From Gammaproteobacteria bacterium (lineage in GTDB: Bacteria; Pseudomonadota; Gammaproteobacteria; JAJRRL01): a DNA stretch of 36,767 nucleotides. A program made the position numbers and the translations under genes. Shown piece after piece: positions 24,485 to 34,008 of this stretch. Positions within the stretch are counted from its first letter, which is position 1; each line of letters begins with the position of its first letter. The notes below the pieces were generated by a model that worked only from the letters and a program-made list of their open reading frames with translations, was not told the origin of the DNA and did no database searches. The stretch covers positions 1 through 36,767 of the forward strand of contig JAJRRL010000027.1 of assembly GCA_024279495.1 (NCBI GenBank), written 5' to 3'.

Positions 24485-25933
24485 TTAGGCAGATAATATA
24501 CGGAGTAGGTTTTTATGGTCTTCTTGTATATCTAACGACGTCTGCAGCAGTTCTTCAATTTTTCTGCATGCATGCAGCACGGTTGTGTGATCTCTGCCAC
24601 CGAAAGCATTCCCAATTTCAGGTAAGCTATGGTTGGTGAGTTTTTTCGCTAAAGCCATTGCCATTTGTCTTGGTCTGGCAATCGATCTGTTTCGTCGTTT
24701 TGAGAGCAGATCAGACACTTTCACTTTGTGATATTCGGCAACTGTGCGTTGAATGTTGTCGATTGTCACCAACTTTGCCTGCAAAGTCAGTAAATCTTTC
24801 AAAGCTTCTCGGGCAAATTCTACGGTGATTTCACTACCAGTAAAATGAGCATTTGCGACAACTCGTTTGAGGGCGCCCTCAAGTTCACGCACGTTTGATT
24901 GGATGTTCTTGGCGATGAAGAAGGCTACATCTTGAGTTATTCGAGTGCCCGTCTCTCTGGCTTTTGCAAGGAGAATAGCGACTCTTGTTTCAAGTTCAGG
25001 AGGTTCAACTGCAACGGTGAGACCCCAGCCAAAACGAGACTGCAGGCGTTCTTCAAGGCCACTGATTTCTTTAGGATAGCGATCACAGGTGAGAACGATT
25101 TGTTGGTGGCCATCTAAAAGTGCATTGAAAGTATGAAAGAACTCTTCTTGAGAGCGTTCTTTGCCAGCAAAAAATTGAATATCATCAATTAAAAGAGCAT
25201 CTACGGAACGATAAAAACGTTTAAATTCATTCATTGCGTTTCGTTGTAGAGCTTTAATCATGTCAGCCACAAAGCGTTCAGAATGTAAGTAGAGAATTTT
25301 TGCATCAGGATTTTGCGAGAGAATGAAGTTTCCAACAGCATGCGCTAAGTGAGTCTTACCTAAACCCACACCACCATAAAGGGATAGAGGATTGTATGTT
25401 TGGCCAGGATTTTTTGCGACATGCATAGCTGCAGTCAGCGCAATTTGGTTGGATTTACCTTCAACGAATGAATCAAAGGTAAAGCGAGGGTTGAGATTAC
25501 TATGCGACAGACCTTTACTAAAGGAAACCGATTGTATTGTATTGGTTCTTGGTCTTGCCGGTTGTGTTGTCTTTGTGCTTGGGCTTGCTTTTTTGTTGCC
25601 TTGCCGCGACCCAACAACCAGCTTAATTTCGGGGATTGATTGGCAGTAATCATCGAGAATTTTTTTTATCAATGCGATGTAGTGTTCATTGATCCACTCG
25701 ATAAAGTATCGATTTGGGCAGAGTAGGTGGATGGCTGAGCCAACGGGTGTTGCTTGTAGAGGCCGTATCCAAATATTAAATTCTTGTTGGGAGATCTCGC
25801 TTTTTAGCGCTTCGTAACATTTATCCCAAAGTGCCATGAGGTCCATGCTGCTGTCTGCATGTTTGTGGCTGGGCTCGTTTGTTTCGCTTTGTAGCCGGCT
25901 AGTGGTTTGATCATCGATAATGGAAGTGCTCAT
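24485..25933 (-). CDS. dnaA: Chromosomal replication initiator DnaA
   Basis: 482 residues. Domain I (from about residue 34, [27 protein letters not shown]) is followed by a lysine/threonine-rich linker, the AAA+ domain (150-350), and the DNA-binding domain IV ending in [18 protein letters not shown]. Walker A is GGVGLGKT (187-194), Walker B is LLIDDIQFF, and the box VII arginine region is present. The start at 25933 gives about 30 extra N-terminal residues compared with many relatives; Met30 or Met33 could be used instead, but neither has a ribosome binding site. DnaA opens oriC and autoregulates through boxes such as those at 26061. Confidence 0.97.
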   Translation of the reverse strand: MSTSIIDDQTTSRLQSETNEPSHKHADSSMDLMALWDKCYEALKSEISQQEFNIWIRPLQATPVGSAIHLLCPNRYFIEWINEHYIALIKKILDDYCQSIPEIKLVVGSRQGNKKASPSTKTTQPARPRTNTIQSVSFSKGLSHSNLNPRFTFDSFVEGKSNQIALTAAMHVAKNPGQTYNPLSLYGGVGLGKTHLAHAVGNFILSQNPDAKILYLHSERFVADMIKALQRNAMNEFKRFYRSVDALLIDDIQFFAGKERSQEEFFHTFNALLDGHQQIVLTCDRYPKEISGLEERLQSRFGWGLTVAVEPPELETRVAILLAKARETGTRITQDVAFFIAKNIQSNVRELEGALKRVVANAHFTGSEITVEFAREALKDLLTLQAKLVTIDNIQRTVAEYHKVKVSDLLSKRRNRSIARPRQMAMALAKKLTNHSLPEIGNAFGGRDHTTVLHACRKIEELLQTSLDIQEDHKNLLRILSA

Positions 25934-25965
25934 AGTGATTGATCTCTCTGAATAGTGATTGATCT
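25932..25965. repeat. Short direct repeat over the dnaA start
   Basis: ATAGTGATTGATCT occurs twice, 20 bases apart (25932 and 25952). The first copy includes the dnaA start codon. It could be a regulatory duplication or chance; too short to decide. Confidence 0.4.
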
Positions 25966-26060
25966 TTTTAAAGGCTTATCATTTCTTGTGTCGTTGAGCG
26001 AGTGAAGTCGCGTTTCGAGCTTTCTTTGCAAGTAGACACGGGAGGCCCATTCTATCGAAC

Positions 26061-26079
26061 TGTGGATAAGTTATCCAGA
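26061..26079. promoter_or_regulatory. Inverted pair of DnaA boxes upstream of dnaA
   Basis: TGTGGATAA (26061-26069) is a perfect reverse-strand DnaA box (TTATCCACA). One base later TTATCCAGA (26071-26079) matches the forward box at 8 of 9 positions. They lie 128 bases upstream of the dnaA start and may serve dnaA autoregulation or belong to oriC. Confidence 0.75.
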
Positions 26080-26140
26080 GAAACGAACGGCTTTTTGGAA
26101 AAGATTTCAAGTTGCTCTTATATCGCTCAAAAAAAGACCG

Positions 26141-26542
26141 CTAGGTGTTCTCTCTCAGCCAGGACTCTAGGATCAATTTAGCGCTGTAGGCATGAATATT
26201 GTCTTTTAATTGATGGTCTTTAAAGAGTTGCTTTGCTTCAACAGAGGTCAATCTTTCATCTGCATGAAAAATAGGCAGCCGGCTTTTCTCGTGGAGTCGA
26301 TTGGCAAATTTAGTGGCGCACCGAGTGATATGCTGAGGCTCGCCGTCAAGCTTAAGGGGAATGCCAACAACGCAGGCTTCTACCTCCCACTTCACTAATA
26401 AAGATAGGAGCTCAGGCCAGTTTGGGATGCCATTTGTTGCCGACAGCGCTGCGATTGGCGTTGCTGTTTGTGTGTCGCTTTGCCCAAAGGCAACACCGAT
26501 GTGTTTCATGCCAAAATCAAAGCCAAGGTACGTTTTATGCAT
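26141..26542 (-). CDS. ruvX: RuvX/YqgF, pre-16S rRNA nuclease
   Basis: 133 residues from the ATG at 26542; the longer frame to 26695 lies inside yqgE. RNase H-like fold enzyme involved in maturation of the 16S rRNA 5' end. The motifs are standard: YLGFDFGMKHIGVA at the N-terminus with the first catalytic Asp, VVGIPLKLDGEP in the middle, and DERLTSVEA with the conserved Asp-Glu. It overlaps the yqgE stop by 8 bases, the usual yqgE-yqgF operon of proteobacteria, here placed upstream of dnaA in the same direction. Confidence 0.95.
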   Translation of the reverse strand: MHKTYLGFDFGMKHIGVAFGQSDTQTATPIAALSATNGIPNWPELLSLLVKWEVEACVVGIPLKLDGEPQHITRCATKFANRLHEKSRLPIFHADERLTSVEAKQLFKDHQLKDNIHAYSAKLILESWLRENT

Positions 26543-27083
26543 GGCCAGATTGCCAAGAGAGTTGTTGGGATTGGAAGCCGAGTAGCTCACACGCAAAATG
26601 ATAGCGTTTGTGGATGGGGGTGAAAAAAAGAAGAGCGTCACGAGTTGATTTTGAGGCGGTGCTATAAAGCAGCCATTGGTGTTCTTGTAGCTCACTCTCT
26701 AATTGCCCTGCTTGCCAATTAGTGTGGCCTAGGGCTAGAAAAAAATGATCTGGGCCATTTCCATCAGCAATGCTTCGAAGAAAATCTTTCGAGTAGGAAA
26801 GTCCGACATCAGTTTTTTTAGTTATTTGTGTGTTTTCTTGATAAATAATCAGACCTCTTTCGGAATGTGTCGGGCCACCTTGCATAATATTGTTGGTATG
26901 ATCGTCTGCACAATTCATTCCCATGTGGTCGAGAAGACCAGATAAATGAAGGTCTTTCATGGGTTTATTTATGACGACGCCTAAGCCACCGGAGAGATGT
27001 TTATGCTGACATAAGTACACAATGCTTTGAAAAATAGGAGATTTTTTCGATTGTGGTGTTGCGATGAGAAATTGGGCAAGCAT
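26535..27083 (-). CDS. yqgE: YqgE/AlgH family protein
   Basis: 182 residues of the UPF0301/AlgH family, whose biochemical role is not settled. Typical blocks are visible: the hydrophobic start with F-x-x-S-I-V-Y-L-C-x-H, GGLGVVINKP, the GGPT block (QGGPTHSERGLIIY), and LALGHTNWQAGQLESEL (usually L-G-Y-A-G-W-x-x-G-Q-L-E-x-E). It is the first gene of the yqgE-ruvX pair and reads divergently from pckA across a 197-base gap. Confidence 0.95.
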   Translation of the reverse strand: MLAQFLIATPQSKKSPIFQSIVYLCQHKHLSGGLGVVINKPMKDLHLSGLLDHMGMNCADDHTNNIMQGGPTHSERGLIIYQENTQITKKTDVGLSYSKDFLRSIADGNGPDHFFLALGHTNWQAGQLESELQEHQWLLYSTASKSTRDALLFFTPIHKRYHFACELLGFQSQQLSWQSGHA

Positions 27084-27280
27084 GAAAAAGGAGTTCCTTG
27101 TGTGGTGTCACTCAGTGCATCAATAAAAGGCAAGTTGCAGAGGTAAGTGTGAGCTTGGATAAAAAGCGCTGTTCAATCTAATCAGAATCTGCAATAATTT
27201 TGAGACTTTTTCAACCCGTATTAGATGCGTATTTTAGATGCGCACTCTAAGAAGCCCGAGAGTTTTTAGGAGTAGAGCAC

Positions 27281-28855
27281 ATGATGGAAACCTTTGCCAA
27301 GCCACTTTTACAATCAAATTTGAGCATACAAAAGCTGTTAGATTTAGCTATCGCTAATGGTGAGGGAGTGCTATGTCGAAATGGTGCTTTATCCGTTACA
27401 ACGGGTAAAAGAACCGGTCGCTCGCCTCTCGATCGCTACCTTGTCAAAGACAAGCACACGGCCGATCAAATTGATTGGGGAACGGTTAATCAACCGATAG
27501 AGGCAAGTGCTTTCGATGCCCTTTGGGAAAAGGCATACAATTACCTGGCAACTAAAGATGGTTATGTATCGGATCTTTACGTTGGAGCACATCCGCAACA
27601 TGCTTTAAAGCTTCGGGTTATCACCGAGAGAGCTCGAGATACTCTTTTTGCGAAGCATATGTTTGTTCGAGATTTTAATGGCCAGGCTGTTGATGATAGC
27701 CGCATGCCTGTTTGGACAATCTTAAGTACGCCGGGTTTGGCGACAGATCCTTCTGAAGATGGTGTTCACAGTGACGGAGTCGTTATGATTAACATCACTG
27801 CGAGGAAAGTGTTGTTGGTTGGTATGCCTTACGCAGGTGAAATGAAAAAAGCCATGTTTACGGTGCTCAATTATTTTTTACCGACACAAGATGTGTTGCC
27901 CATGCATTGTGCGGCTAATGCTGATGCCGATGGTGACAATGTGGCTTTGTTTTTCGGTTTGTCTGGCACAGGGAAAACAACTTTATCCAGTGATTCAGAG
28001 CGTTTTCTAATCGGTGATGATGAGCACGGTTGGTCATCGCAAGAGGCTTTTAATTTTGAAGGTGGTTGCTATGCTAAATGCAACGACTTATCAGCAGAAC
28101 GAGAGCCTGTGATCATGGCCGCCATTAAAGACGGCGCTTTAATGGAAAATGTTGTTTTAGATTCTGATGGAAATCCCGATTACGCAGACGGCCGTTACAC
28201 ACAGAATACGCGAGCGGCTTACCCGCTTACTCACGTTTCAAAGCGTATTATTGCGTCACGTGGCAGTGTGCCAGGAGCCGTTATCTTTCTAACCTGTGAT
28301 ATGTCTGGTGTGCTCCCTCCTCTTTCCAAGCTAAACAAAGAACAAGCCGCTTATTATTTCTTGAGTGGATATACAGCTTTGGTTGGTTCAACTGAGATGG
28401 GTCAGTCTGCAGCGATTAAATCAACTTTTAGCACTTGTTTTGGTGCTCCATTCTTCCCAAGACCGGCTGCTGTTTATGCAGACTTACTAATGCGACGTAT
28501 GGAAGAGCAAAAGACACCTGTTTATTTGGTTAACACGGGTTGGACTGGTGGTAGCTTTGGTGAAGGCGGAGAACGTTTTTCAATTCCAACAACACGAGCT
28601 GTTGTTCGTTCTGTGATTGCTGGTAGCGCCGAATTTAAAGAAACCCTGCCAGGCTTTGGTTTTGATTATGCGTCTTTTGTTCCAGGGGTTGATTCAAAAT
28701 ACTTAGACCCTAGGAAAGTATGGGTAAGTGAGCAAGCGTATGCTGAGAAAGCTAATGCCTTGATAGATTTGTTTCAAAAGAATTTTCAGCGTTTTGATGT
28801 ATCAGAGGCTGTGAGTCATGCGGGACCTAAGGCTTATCCAGCATTTGAATCATGA
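27281..28855 (+). CDS. pckA: Phosphoenolpyruvate carboxykinase (ATP)
   Basis: 524 residues with AGGAG 9 bases upstream of the ATG. It converts oxaloacetate and ATP to phosphoenolpyruvate and CO2, the entry to gluconeogenesis. Motifs: substrate loop GRSPLDRY (46-53), kinase-1a GLSGTGKTT (226-234), kinase-2 GDDEHGW (245-251), the metal-binding His/Lys region PMHCAAN, and the adenine-binding end. Its presence suggests growth on amino acids or C4 acids, common in host-associated gammaproteobacteria. It is coupled to yggS by an ATGA overlap. It is the first gene of the plus-strand half of the window. Confidence 0.97.
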   Translation: MMETFAKPLLQSNLSIQKLLDLAIANGEGVLCRNGALSVTTGKRTGRSPLDRYLVKDKHTADQIDWGTVNQPIEASAFDALWEKAYNYLATKDGYVSDLYVGAHPQHALKLRVITERARDTLFAKHMFVRDFNGQAVDDSRMPVWTILSTPGLATDPSEDGVHSDGVVMINITARKVLLVGMPYAGEMKKAMFTVLNYFLPTQDVLPMHCAANADADGDNVALFFGLSGTGKTTLSSDSERFLIGDDEHGWSSQEAFNFEGGCYAKCNDLSAEREPVIMAAIKDGALMENVVLDSDGNPDYADGRYTQNTRAAYPLTHVSKRIIASRGSVPGAVIFLTCDMSGVLPPLSKLNKEQAAYYFLSGYTALVGSTEMGQSAAIKSTFSTCFGAPFFPRPAAVYADLLMRRMEEQKTPVYLVNTGWTGGSFGEGGERFSIPTTRAVVRSVIAGSAEFKETLPGFGFDYASFVPGVDSKYLDPRKVWVSEQAYAEKANALIDLFQKNFQRFDVSEAVSHAGPKAYPAFES

Positions 28856-29514
28856 CAGACTTAGCCGAGCGTTATCGGGCGTTATGCAAAGAGATAAGTG
28901 ATCTCCAGCCGTCTGCTAGTTTGTTGGCGGTTACTAAAGGTCGTTCTGAATCGGCCATTCGGGAGTTGGCTTCTTTGGGGCAGAAAGATTTTGGTGAAAG
29001 CTACTGGCAGGAGCTAGAGAGCAAGCAGCTTGCTTTGTCTGACTTGAATCTTCGTTGGCATTTCATTGGTCGTCTTCAATCAAACAAGTGTTTCGATATA
29101 GCAAAGACCTGCGATTGGGTTCACAGTGTGTGTCAAATAAAGCATGCAAAGCTCTTATCGGAAGCCAGGCCTTCAGGAAAACCACCATTATCTGTTTGTG
29201 TGCAGGTGAATGTGAGTGGTGAGGCGTCAAAAGACGGCTTAGGATACAATAAATTATTTCCTTTCGTAGAGGCGATTAGTGCGTTTCCAAATCTCAAGGT
29301 GCAAGGCTTGATGACCCTGTTACCAGGTGAGGCTGATGAAGCTTATCAGCAGGTAGCCTTTAGTCGATGTGCGCTATGGGCAGAAGACTTGGAGCAGCGC
29401 TTTGAAGGAGACTTTTCGTGTCTCTCCATGGGAATGTCGCGAGATTATCAGCAGGCATTACGTTGCGGTGCACGTTGGTGTCGAATAGGCGGCTCCTTAT
29501 TTGTAGACATTTGA
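28852..29514 (+). CDS. yggS: YggS/PLPBP family pyridoxal-phosphate homeostasis protein
   Basis: 220 residues. Alanine-racemase-like TIM-barrel fold that binds pyridoxal phosphate; Lys29 in AVTKGR is the Schiff-base residue. Other family blocks: [12 protein letters not shown] (usually FGENYVQE), [28 protein letters not shown], and [13 protein letters not shown], with the phosphate-binding RIG near the end. It controls free PLP and amino-acid or keto-acid balance. Its start overlaps the pckA stop, an unusual partner since yggS often neighbours proC or pilT. Confidence 0.95.
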   Translation: MTDLAERYRALCKEISDLQPSASLLAVTKGRSESAIRELASLGQKDFGESYWQELESKQLALSDLNLRWHFIGRLQSNKCFDIAKTCDWVHSVCQIKHAKLLSEARPSGKPPLSVCVQVNVSGEASKDGLGYNKLFPFVEAISAFPNLKVQGLMTLLPGEADEAYQQVAFSRCALWAEDLEQRFEGDFSCLSMGMSRDYQQALRCGARWCRIGGSLFVDI

Positions 29515-29570
29515 CTGTCCTAGGAGCGCTATCCTCAGGAGAAAAAAAAAGTGATTCCCTCTCGCTTCTG

Positions 29571-29607
29571 TGTCACCCCTAGGTAAAGAAGTGATGTCGA
29601 GGGCCTA
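29571..29607 (+). repeat. Dispersed repeat, diverged single copy
   Basis: TGTCACCCCTAGGTAAAGAA followed by GTGATGTCGAGGGCCTA. It aligns with 34075-34111 over its whole length with about ten differences, showing that the family is spread over at least three intergenic sites. Confidence 0.65.
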
Positions 29608-29842
29608 ATAATTATTTTGTTTCAGCTTTATTGAAACTGGAAATCTTTATATTTTACAAAGAGTTCTCGTTGTTTCAGGGTTTGGATGAAGTCCTAGGAT
29701 GCCGTAGCCAACCCATTGCATTTTAAAAAAATCACTGTTAGGATGATTGTTACTGTCTTTTAAGAAGGCAGAAACTAGGCCAGTTGGCATTATACCACCA
29801 CGATTCATTCCTCTTTATCAAACGATCTCCTTCAAGCGAAGG

Positions 29843-29871
29843 TTGAGGAAACATCACCCCCTGTCTATAAT
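29843..29871 (+). promoter_or_regulatory. Sigma-70-type promoter for trxA
   Basis: TTGAGG (29843-29848), a 17-base spacer and a perfect TATAAT (29866-29871). The expected start point is only about 8 bases before the trxA ATG at 29887, which would leave at most part of the GGAG site in the transcript; the mRNA may therefore be nearly leaderless, or a second promoter lies upstream. Confidence 0.6.
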
Positions 29872-29886
29872 CAACGGAGAATACCG

Positions 29887-30219
29887 ATGAGCGAGCTTAT
29901 AGTATCGATAACAGACGCAGAATTTGAAGATAGCGTATTGAAGTCGACCTTACCTGTGTTAGTTGATTTTTGGGCTCCATGGTGTCAACCCTGTAAACTC
30001 ATTGCTCCTGTTCTTGATGAAGTGGCTTCTGCAAAAGAAGGCAAGTTACGAGTCATGAAAATGGATGTAGCTGATAACAGAGATGTCGCTGCTCGTTATA
30101 GCGTTCAAAGTATTCCTTGCTTAATCCTGTTCAAGGATGGTGTTCTTGCTGGGAAAAATGTGGGCGTTGTGTCCCAAGCGCAATTGCAAGCTTTTCTTGA
30201 AGAGCATCTAGAGGGTTAA
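29887..30219 (+). CDS. trxA: Thioredoxin with WCQPC active site
   Basis: 110 residues, standard length. General cytoplasmic disulfide reductase. The fold markers VDFWAPWC, KLIAPVLDE, and the cis-proline loop SIPCLILFKDG are all present. Two positions differ from the norm: the active site is W32-C33-Q34-P35-C36, where WCGPC is almost universal, and the residue after the cis-proline is Cys78 instead of Thr. Both could shift redox potential or add a third reactive thiol. The trxA-rho order is the conserved gammaproteobacterial one. Confidence 0.95.
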   Translation: MSELIVSITDAEFEDSVLKSTLPVLVDFWAPWCQPCKLIAPVLDEVASAKEGKLRVMKMDVADNRDVAARYSVQSIPCLILFKDGVLAGKNVGVVSQAQLQAFLEEHLEG

Positions 30220-30252
30220 TCAAGAGAAGTACATCATGATTAACGGTTTTTT
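30215..30252 (+). terminator. Terminator or attenuator between trxA and rho
   Basis: GTTAATCA (30215-30222, containing the trxA stop) pairs with TGATTAAC (30237-30244), followed after GG by six Ts. The stem is AT-rich and so only moderately stable. It lies 58 bases before the rho start; rho genes are known to be autoregulated through their leader. Confidence 0.55.
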
Positions 30253-30309
30253 CTCAACGCTTGAGTTGGCTGTTATCTTAACTAAACTTACGTTCACATA
30301 GGGTCTACT

Positions 30310-32160
30310 ATGGCAAATTCATCTGATAGCAACGATACCACACCAAAAGTGGAGTCTGGTACACAAGCATCAAATAATAACGATACAAATGATTCAACAG
30401 AACAGTCTAAACCAAGAGCACGTGTGCTTGGTGGTCGACGCATGACTCGTCGAGGATTTGGCAGTAGAACTAAGTCTACAGCAGCTGAACCTGCTTCAAC
30501 TCCACCAACGTCAGCTCCAGCCAAACCTGCTCCAGCCAAACCTGCTCCAGCTAAGTCTGCTCCAGCAGCTCCAGCTAGGCAAAGGCAAAGAGCAGCTGCG
30601 AAGCCATCGCCCTCAAGGTCAGAGGCTTCTGAAAAACCACCGGCTAGGTCGCATTCCAGAGTTAATTCTCGTCCTACTAACAGCCGGCATTCTGGTGGGC
30701 ATCAAACTCATGTGGCAGGTGGTCGTCCCAATACTCGTCAGGGAAGTGCTCCGCAACGTAAGCCTTTTAATAAAACATCAAATAATAGTCAGGGAAATTT
30801 TAATCGTCGTAATGGGAAATACCGTGAGTCAGGAATTTCCGACGAAGTATTGTTACGAGAAGAGTTGGAACGAACTCGAGAAGGTGCCGAAACCATCGAT
30901 ATTCATGTTTTGAAAAGCAAAAAAGCCGGCCAGCTATCTAAGGTGGCAAAAGAGTATGGCATTGATACTTACCGAGCAGATAAATCCGAGTTAATTTTTT
31001 CACTGCTAACTATGCACGCAGAAAAAGGTGATATTCTTTACGCTAGTAACGGTGTTCTTGAAATTCTGCCTGATGGTTTTGGTTTTCTTCGCTGCATTGA
31101 AAGTTCTTATTTGGCTGGTCCAGATGATGTGTATGTGTCTCCTAGTCAGATTGATCGTCATCACTTAAAAACAGGTGATATGATTTCTGGTCGAGTGCGC
31201 GCACCTCGAGATGATGAACGTTATTTTGCTATTTTAAAAGTGGATGAAATCAACTACGACAAGCCAGGTAGCTTGGAAGATAAAATCCCTTTCGGAAATT
31301 TAACGCCTCTTTTCCCTACTGAGATGCTGAAGTTAGAAATGGGTAATGGTACATCTGAAGATTTAGCCCCTCGAGTTGTTCAAGCTTTTTGCCCAATCGG
31401 TAAAGGCCAACGTGGTTTGATTGTGTCGCCGCCAAAAGCGGGTAAAACCATGATGCTGCAAAGTTTGGCGCATTCCATTAGTGCTAATCATCCAGAGTGT
31501 CATCTGATTGTGTTGCTAATTGATGAGCGACCTGAAGAAGTGACAGACATGCAACGCTCTGTTAAAGGTGAAGTGGTCGCTAGTACCTTCGATGAACCTG
31601 CATCGCGACATGTCCAAGTGGCAGAGATGGTGATGGAACGTGCTCGTCGTTTGGTAGAACATAAGCGTGACGTGGTTGTTTTGTTAGATTCCATTACGCG
31701 TTTGGCTCGAGCTTATAACACAGTGATTCCCTCCTCAGGTAAAGTGCTAACGGGTGGTGTGGACGCTAACGCGTTACAACGTCCAAAACGTATTTTGGGT
31801 GCCGCCCGGAATGTGGAAGAAGGCGGTAGCTTGACAATTATTGCAACAGCTTTGGTCGACACAGGTTCCAAAATGGATGAAGTCCTCTTTGAAGAATTCA
31901 AGGGTACCGGCAACATGGAAGTCCATCTCGATCGTCGTATTGCAGAAAAACGTATCTTCCCAGCGATTAACATTAATCGTTCTGGTACGCGACGTGAAGA
32001 GCTTATGATGACGCCAGAAGAGTTGCGTCGTACGTGGATTATTCGAAAAGTCTTGCATCCAATGGATGAGATTTCAGCGAGTGAATTTTTGCTTGAGCGT
32101 ATGCATCAAGTGAGAACAAACGCAGAGTTTTTTGAAACCATGAGAGACTCTAAACCCTAA
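30310..32160 (+). CDS. rho: Transcription termination factor Rho with long disordered N-terminus
   Basis: 616 residues against about 420 in E. coli. Hexameric RNA-dependent helicase that ends transcription. The core begins near residue 177: Rho N-terminal domain, cold-shock-like RNA-binding domain ([28 protein letters not shown]), and the ATPase with Walker A SPPKAGKT (373-380), [12 protein letters not shown], the Q-loop [12 protein letters not shown], and the R-loop GTGNME region. The first ~175 residues are low-complexity: Ser/Thr/Asn-rich, then Pro-Ala-Lys repeats (about 66-88), then Arg/Gly/Asn-rich. This basic tail may add RNA binding or drive condensation as seen for some extended Rho proteins. 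It lies downstream of trxA. Confidence 0.97.
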   Translation: MANSSDSNDTTPKVESGTQASNNNDTNDSTEQSKPRARVLGGRRMTRRGFGSRTKSTAAEPASTPPTSAPAKPAPAKPAPAKSAPAAPARQRQRAAAKPSPSRSEASEKPPARSHSRVNSRPTNSRHSGGHQTHVAGGRPNTRQGSAPQRKPFNKTSNNSQGNFNRRNGKYRESGISDEVLLREELERTREGAETIDIHVLKSKKAGQLSKVAKEYGIDTYRADKSELIFSLLTMHAEKGDILYASNGVLEILPDGFGFLRCIESSYLAGPDDVYVSPSQIDRHHLKTGDMISGRVRAPRDDERYFAILKVDEINYDKPGSLEDKIPFGNLTPLFPTEMLKLEMGNGTSEDLAPRVVQAFCPIGKGQRGLIVSPPKAGKTMMLQSLAHSISANHPECHLIVLLIDERPEEVTDMQRSVKGEVVASTFDEPASRHVQVAEMVMERARRLVEHKRDVVVLLDSITRLARAYNTVIPSSGKVLTGGVDANALQRPKRILGAARNVEEGGSLTIIATALVDTGSKMDEVLFEEFKGTGNMEVHLDRRIAEKRIFPAININRSGTRREELMMTPEELRRTWIIRKVLHPMDEISASEFLLERMHQVRTNAEFFETMRDSKP

Positions 32161-32229
32161 GGGTGCGTTTAAGGCTTGAATCAGCTACTCTAAGCTTTGA
32201 CTGCTTTAGTCTTAGCTTGGGAGTACGCA

Positions 32230-32943
32230 ATGCCCCTTTCAAAACCAACGATCCTCGTTGTTGAAGATGAAACAGCCATTCGGCAAATGCTTCGATTTGC
32301 CTTGGAACATGCTGGTATGCGTGTGATTGAGGCTGCACACGTTAAAATGGCCAGACGTTACCTGCAAGAAACCGCCCTTCCAGATTTAATACTATTAGAT
32401 TGGATGCTTCCGAGTATTAGCGGTATTGATTTTGCAAAAGAGCTGAAACGGCATCGGCATACACAAAATATCCCCATTATTTTATTAACCGCAAAAGCGC
32501 TCGAAGACGATAAAGTCACGGGTTTAGAAGCCGGCGCTGATGATTACATGGTGAAACCTTTTTCTCCTCGAGAGTTGCTGGCAAGAATCAATGCGGTGTT
32601 GCGTCGCGGTCCTATCAAACAACCTGATGGAACCATTCACGTCGGAGAGTTGCTGGTCAATGTGGATGCGCAGCGAGCTAGTTTTGCTGGTCAAGAAATT
32701 AAATTGGGTCCACTTGAGTATCGTTTACTTGCTTTTTTTGTCACACATCAGGATCGGGCGTATACGCGAGACGATCTTTTGTCATTGGTTTGGGGAGTGA
32801 GTGCTTACTTGGATCAGCGAACGGTGGATGTGCATATTCGACGTTTGCGAAAAGTACTTAAGCCGTATGGCCTAGACGGTATGGTTCAAACCATTCACGG
32901 ATTGGGTTATCGTTTTTCAGTCAAGCAGGATAAACCATTATGA
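32230..32943 (+). CDS. phoB: PhoB-type response regulator
   Basis: 237 residues from the ATG at 32230 (GGGAG 7 bases upstream). It is an OmpR/PhoB-family regulator: receiver domain with acidic pocket Glu12/Asp13 (VEDE), phosphorylation site Asp57 (LLDWMLP), and switch Lys (DYMVKPFSP). It is followed by a winged-helix DNA-binding domain (LGPLEYRLLAFF...TRDDLLSLVWG, RTVDVHIRRLRKVL, VQTIHGLGYRF). These blocks match PhoB closely. In other bacteria PhoB controls phosphate-starvation genes; no pst genes are in the window. It overlaps phoR by ATGA. Confidence 0.93.
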   Translation: MPLSKPTILVVEDETAIRQMLRFALEHAGMRVIEAAHVKMARRYLQETALPDLILLDWMLPSISGIDFAKELKRHRHTQNIPIILLTAKALEDDKVTGLEAGADDYMVKPFSPRELLARINAVLRRGPIKQPDGTIHVGELLVNVDAQRASFAGQEIKLGPLEYRLLAFFVTHQDRAYTRDDLLSLVWGVSAYLDQRTVDVHIRRLRKVLKPYGLDGMVQTIHGLGYRFSVKQDKPL

Positions 32944-33959
32944 CCGTACTTGGTTTTGAACGTGAGCGTTTGCTTGCAGACGCTTTATCAGATGGTGTGG
33001 TTGCCTTAAGTGATACTGGCCGATTGAATTGGTGGAACGCTTCAGCAGAGCGTTTATTAGGGTTGCGTCCAGAGCACCATCAAAAAGAAATCATGCGATT
33101 GCTGAAAGGAACAGGTATTCGAACCTTGTTTTCAAATCACATTGAGTCGTTGTCGATTGTTCGAAAGGTAAGGCGAAAAACGTGGCATTTAACGTTGTCT
33201 TTGCGTGAATATCGCGCTGGAGGTCAACTGCTAATTGTGCAAGATACCACAGAGCTCGAGGGCTTTGTAAATATGCGAAAAGACTTTATTGCTAATGTAT
33301 CGCATGAATTGCGCACGCCGCTAACTGTTTTTCGAGGGTATTTAGAATTAATTCAAGATGGGGCTATTACTGACTTAGGTCACGATAGTCCTGTTTTGCA
33401 GCAAATGAATGATCAATGTCATCGCATGGAATCACTGGTTAAAGGTTTACTTTTATTGTCTCGCTTGGAAAGTAACGGGCCTGATCTTTCGATGCATCAA
33501 TTGTTTTCCCCAGGAGCTTTGTTAGAGAGTATTGTTCGTGATGCAAAACAAGTAAGCCAGGGTAGACATACATTTAAGTGTGATATCGATAATAGTTTGA
33601 GTTTGATGGGAGAGGTGAATGAAATCCAAAGTACTTTTTCCAATTTAATTATGAATGCCGTTCGGTATACGCCGGGGCGCGGCGACATTAAAGTCAGCTG
33701 GAAAAAAGAAAAAGATTGTGCGGTTTTTTCTGTGTCGGATACAGGCATAGGTATTAGCGCAAAGCATATCGATAAGCTTACCCAGCGGTTTTATCGGGTT
33801 GATCAGGCGCGTTCACAAGCTAGTGGAGGAACCGGTTTAGGTTTGGCGATTGTGAAACATGTGTTGGTTCGTCATGATGCCGAGCTTGTCATTACCAGCG
33901 AGCCTAATAAAGGCTCTACGTTTAGTTGTCGTTTCCCCTTAGATAATAAAGATGAGTGA
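32940..33959 (+). CDS. phoR: PhoR-like sensor kinase lacking membrane segments
   Basis: 339 residues. A PAS domain starts almost at once (about 8-105; ALSDGVVALSDTGRLNWWNASAERLLGL matches PhoR). It is followed by HisKA with phosphorylated His122 (FIANVSHELRTPLT) and an HATPase with N box (LIMNAVRYTP), SDTGIGI and GTGLGLAIVKH. E. coli PhoR has about 430 residues with N-terminal membrane helices and a charged linker; these are absent here. Because the start overlaps phoB, truncation by misannotated start is unlikely. It would be a soluble kinase, or be recruited to the membrane by a partner. Confidence 0.9.
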   Translation: MTVLGFERERLLADALSDGVVALSDTGRLNWWNASAERLLGLRPEHHQKEIMRLLKGTGIRTLFSNHIESLSIVRKVRRKTWHLTLSLREYRAGGQLLIVQDTTELEGFVNMRKDFIANVSHELRTPLTVFRGYLELIQDGAITDLGHDSPVLQQMNDQCHRMESLVKGLLLLSRLESNGPDLSMHQLFSPGALLESIVRDAKQVSQGRHTFKCDIDNSLSLMGEVNEIQSTFSNLIMNAVRYTPGRGDIKVSWKKEKDCAVFSVSDTGIGISAKHIDKLTQRFYRVDQARSQASGGTGLGLAIVKHVLVRHDAELVITSEPNKGSTFSCRFPLDNKDE

Positions 33960-34008
33960 GAACAAGTGCACCTCTGTTGTCACCCGTTGAAAAATGACAC
34001 CCCTCTGT

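Larger units (their letters stand above)
29515..29886. other. Intergenic region between yggS and trxA
   Basis: 372 bases without a supported gene. It contains a poly-A stretch, one diverged copy of the dispersed repeat (29571-29607), about 200 bases in which I see nothing specific, and the trxA promoter at its end. Confidence 0.6.
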
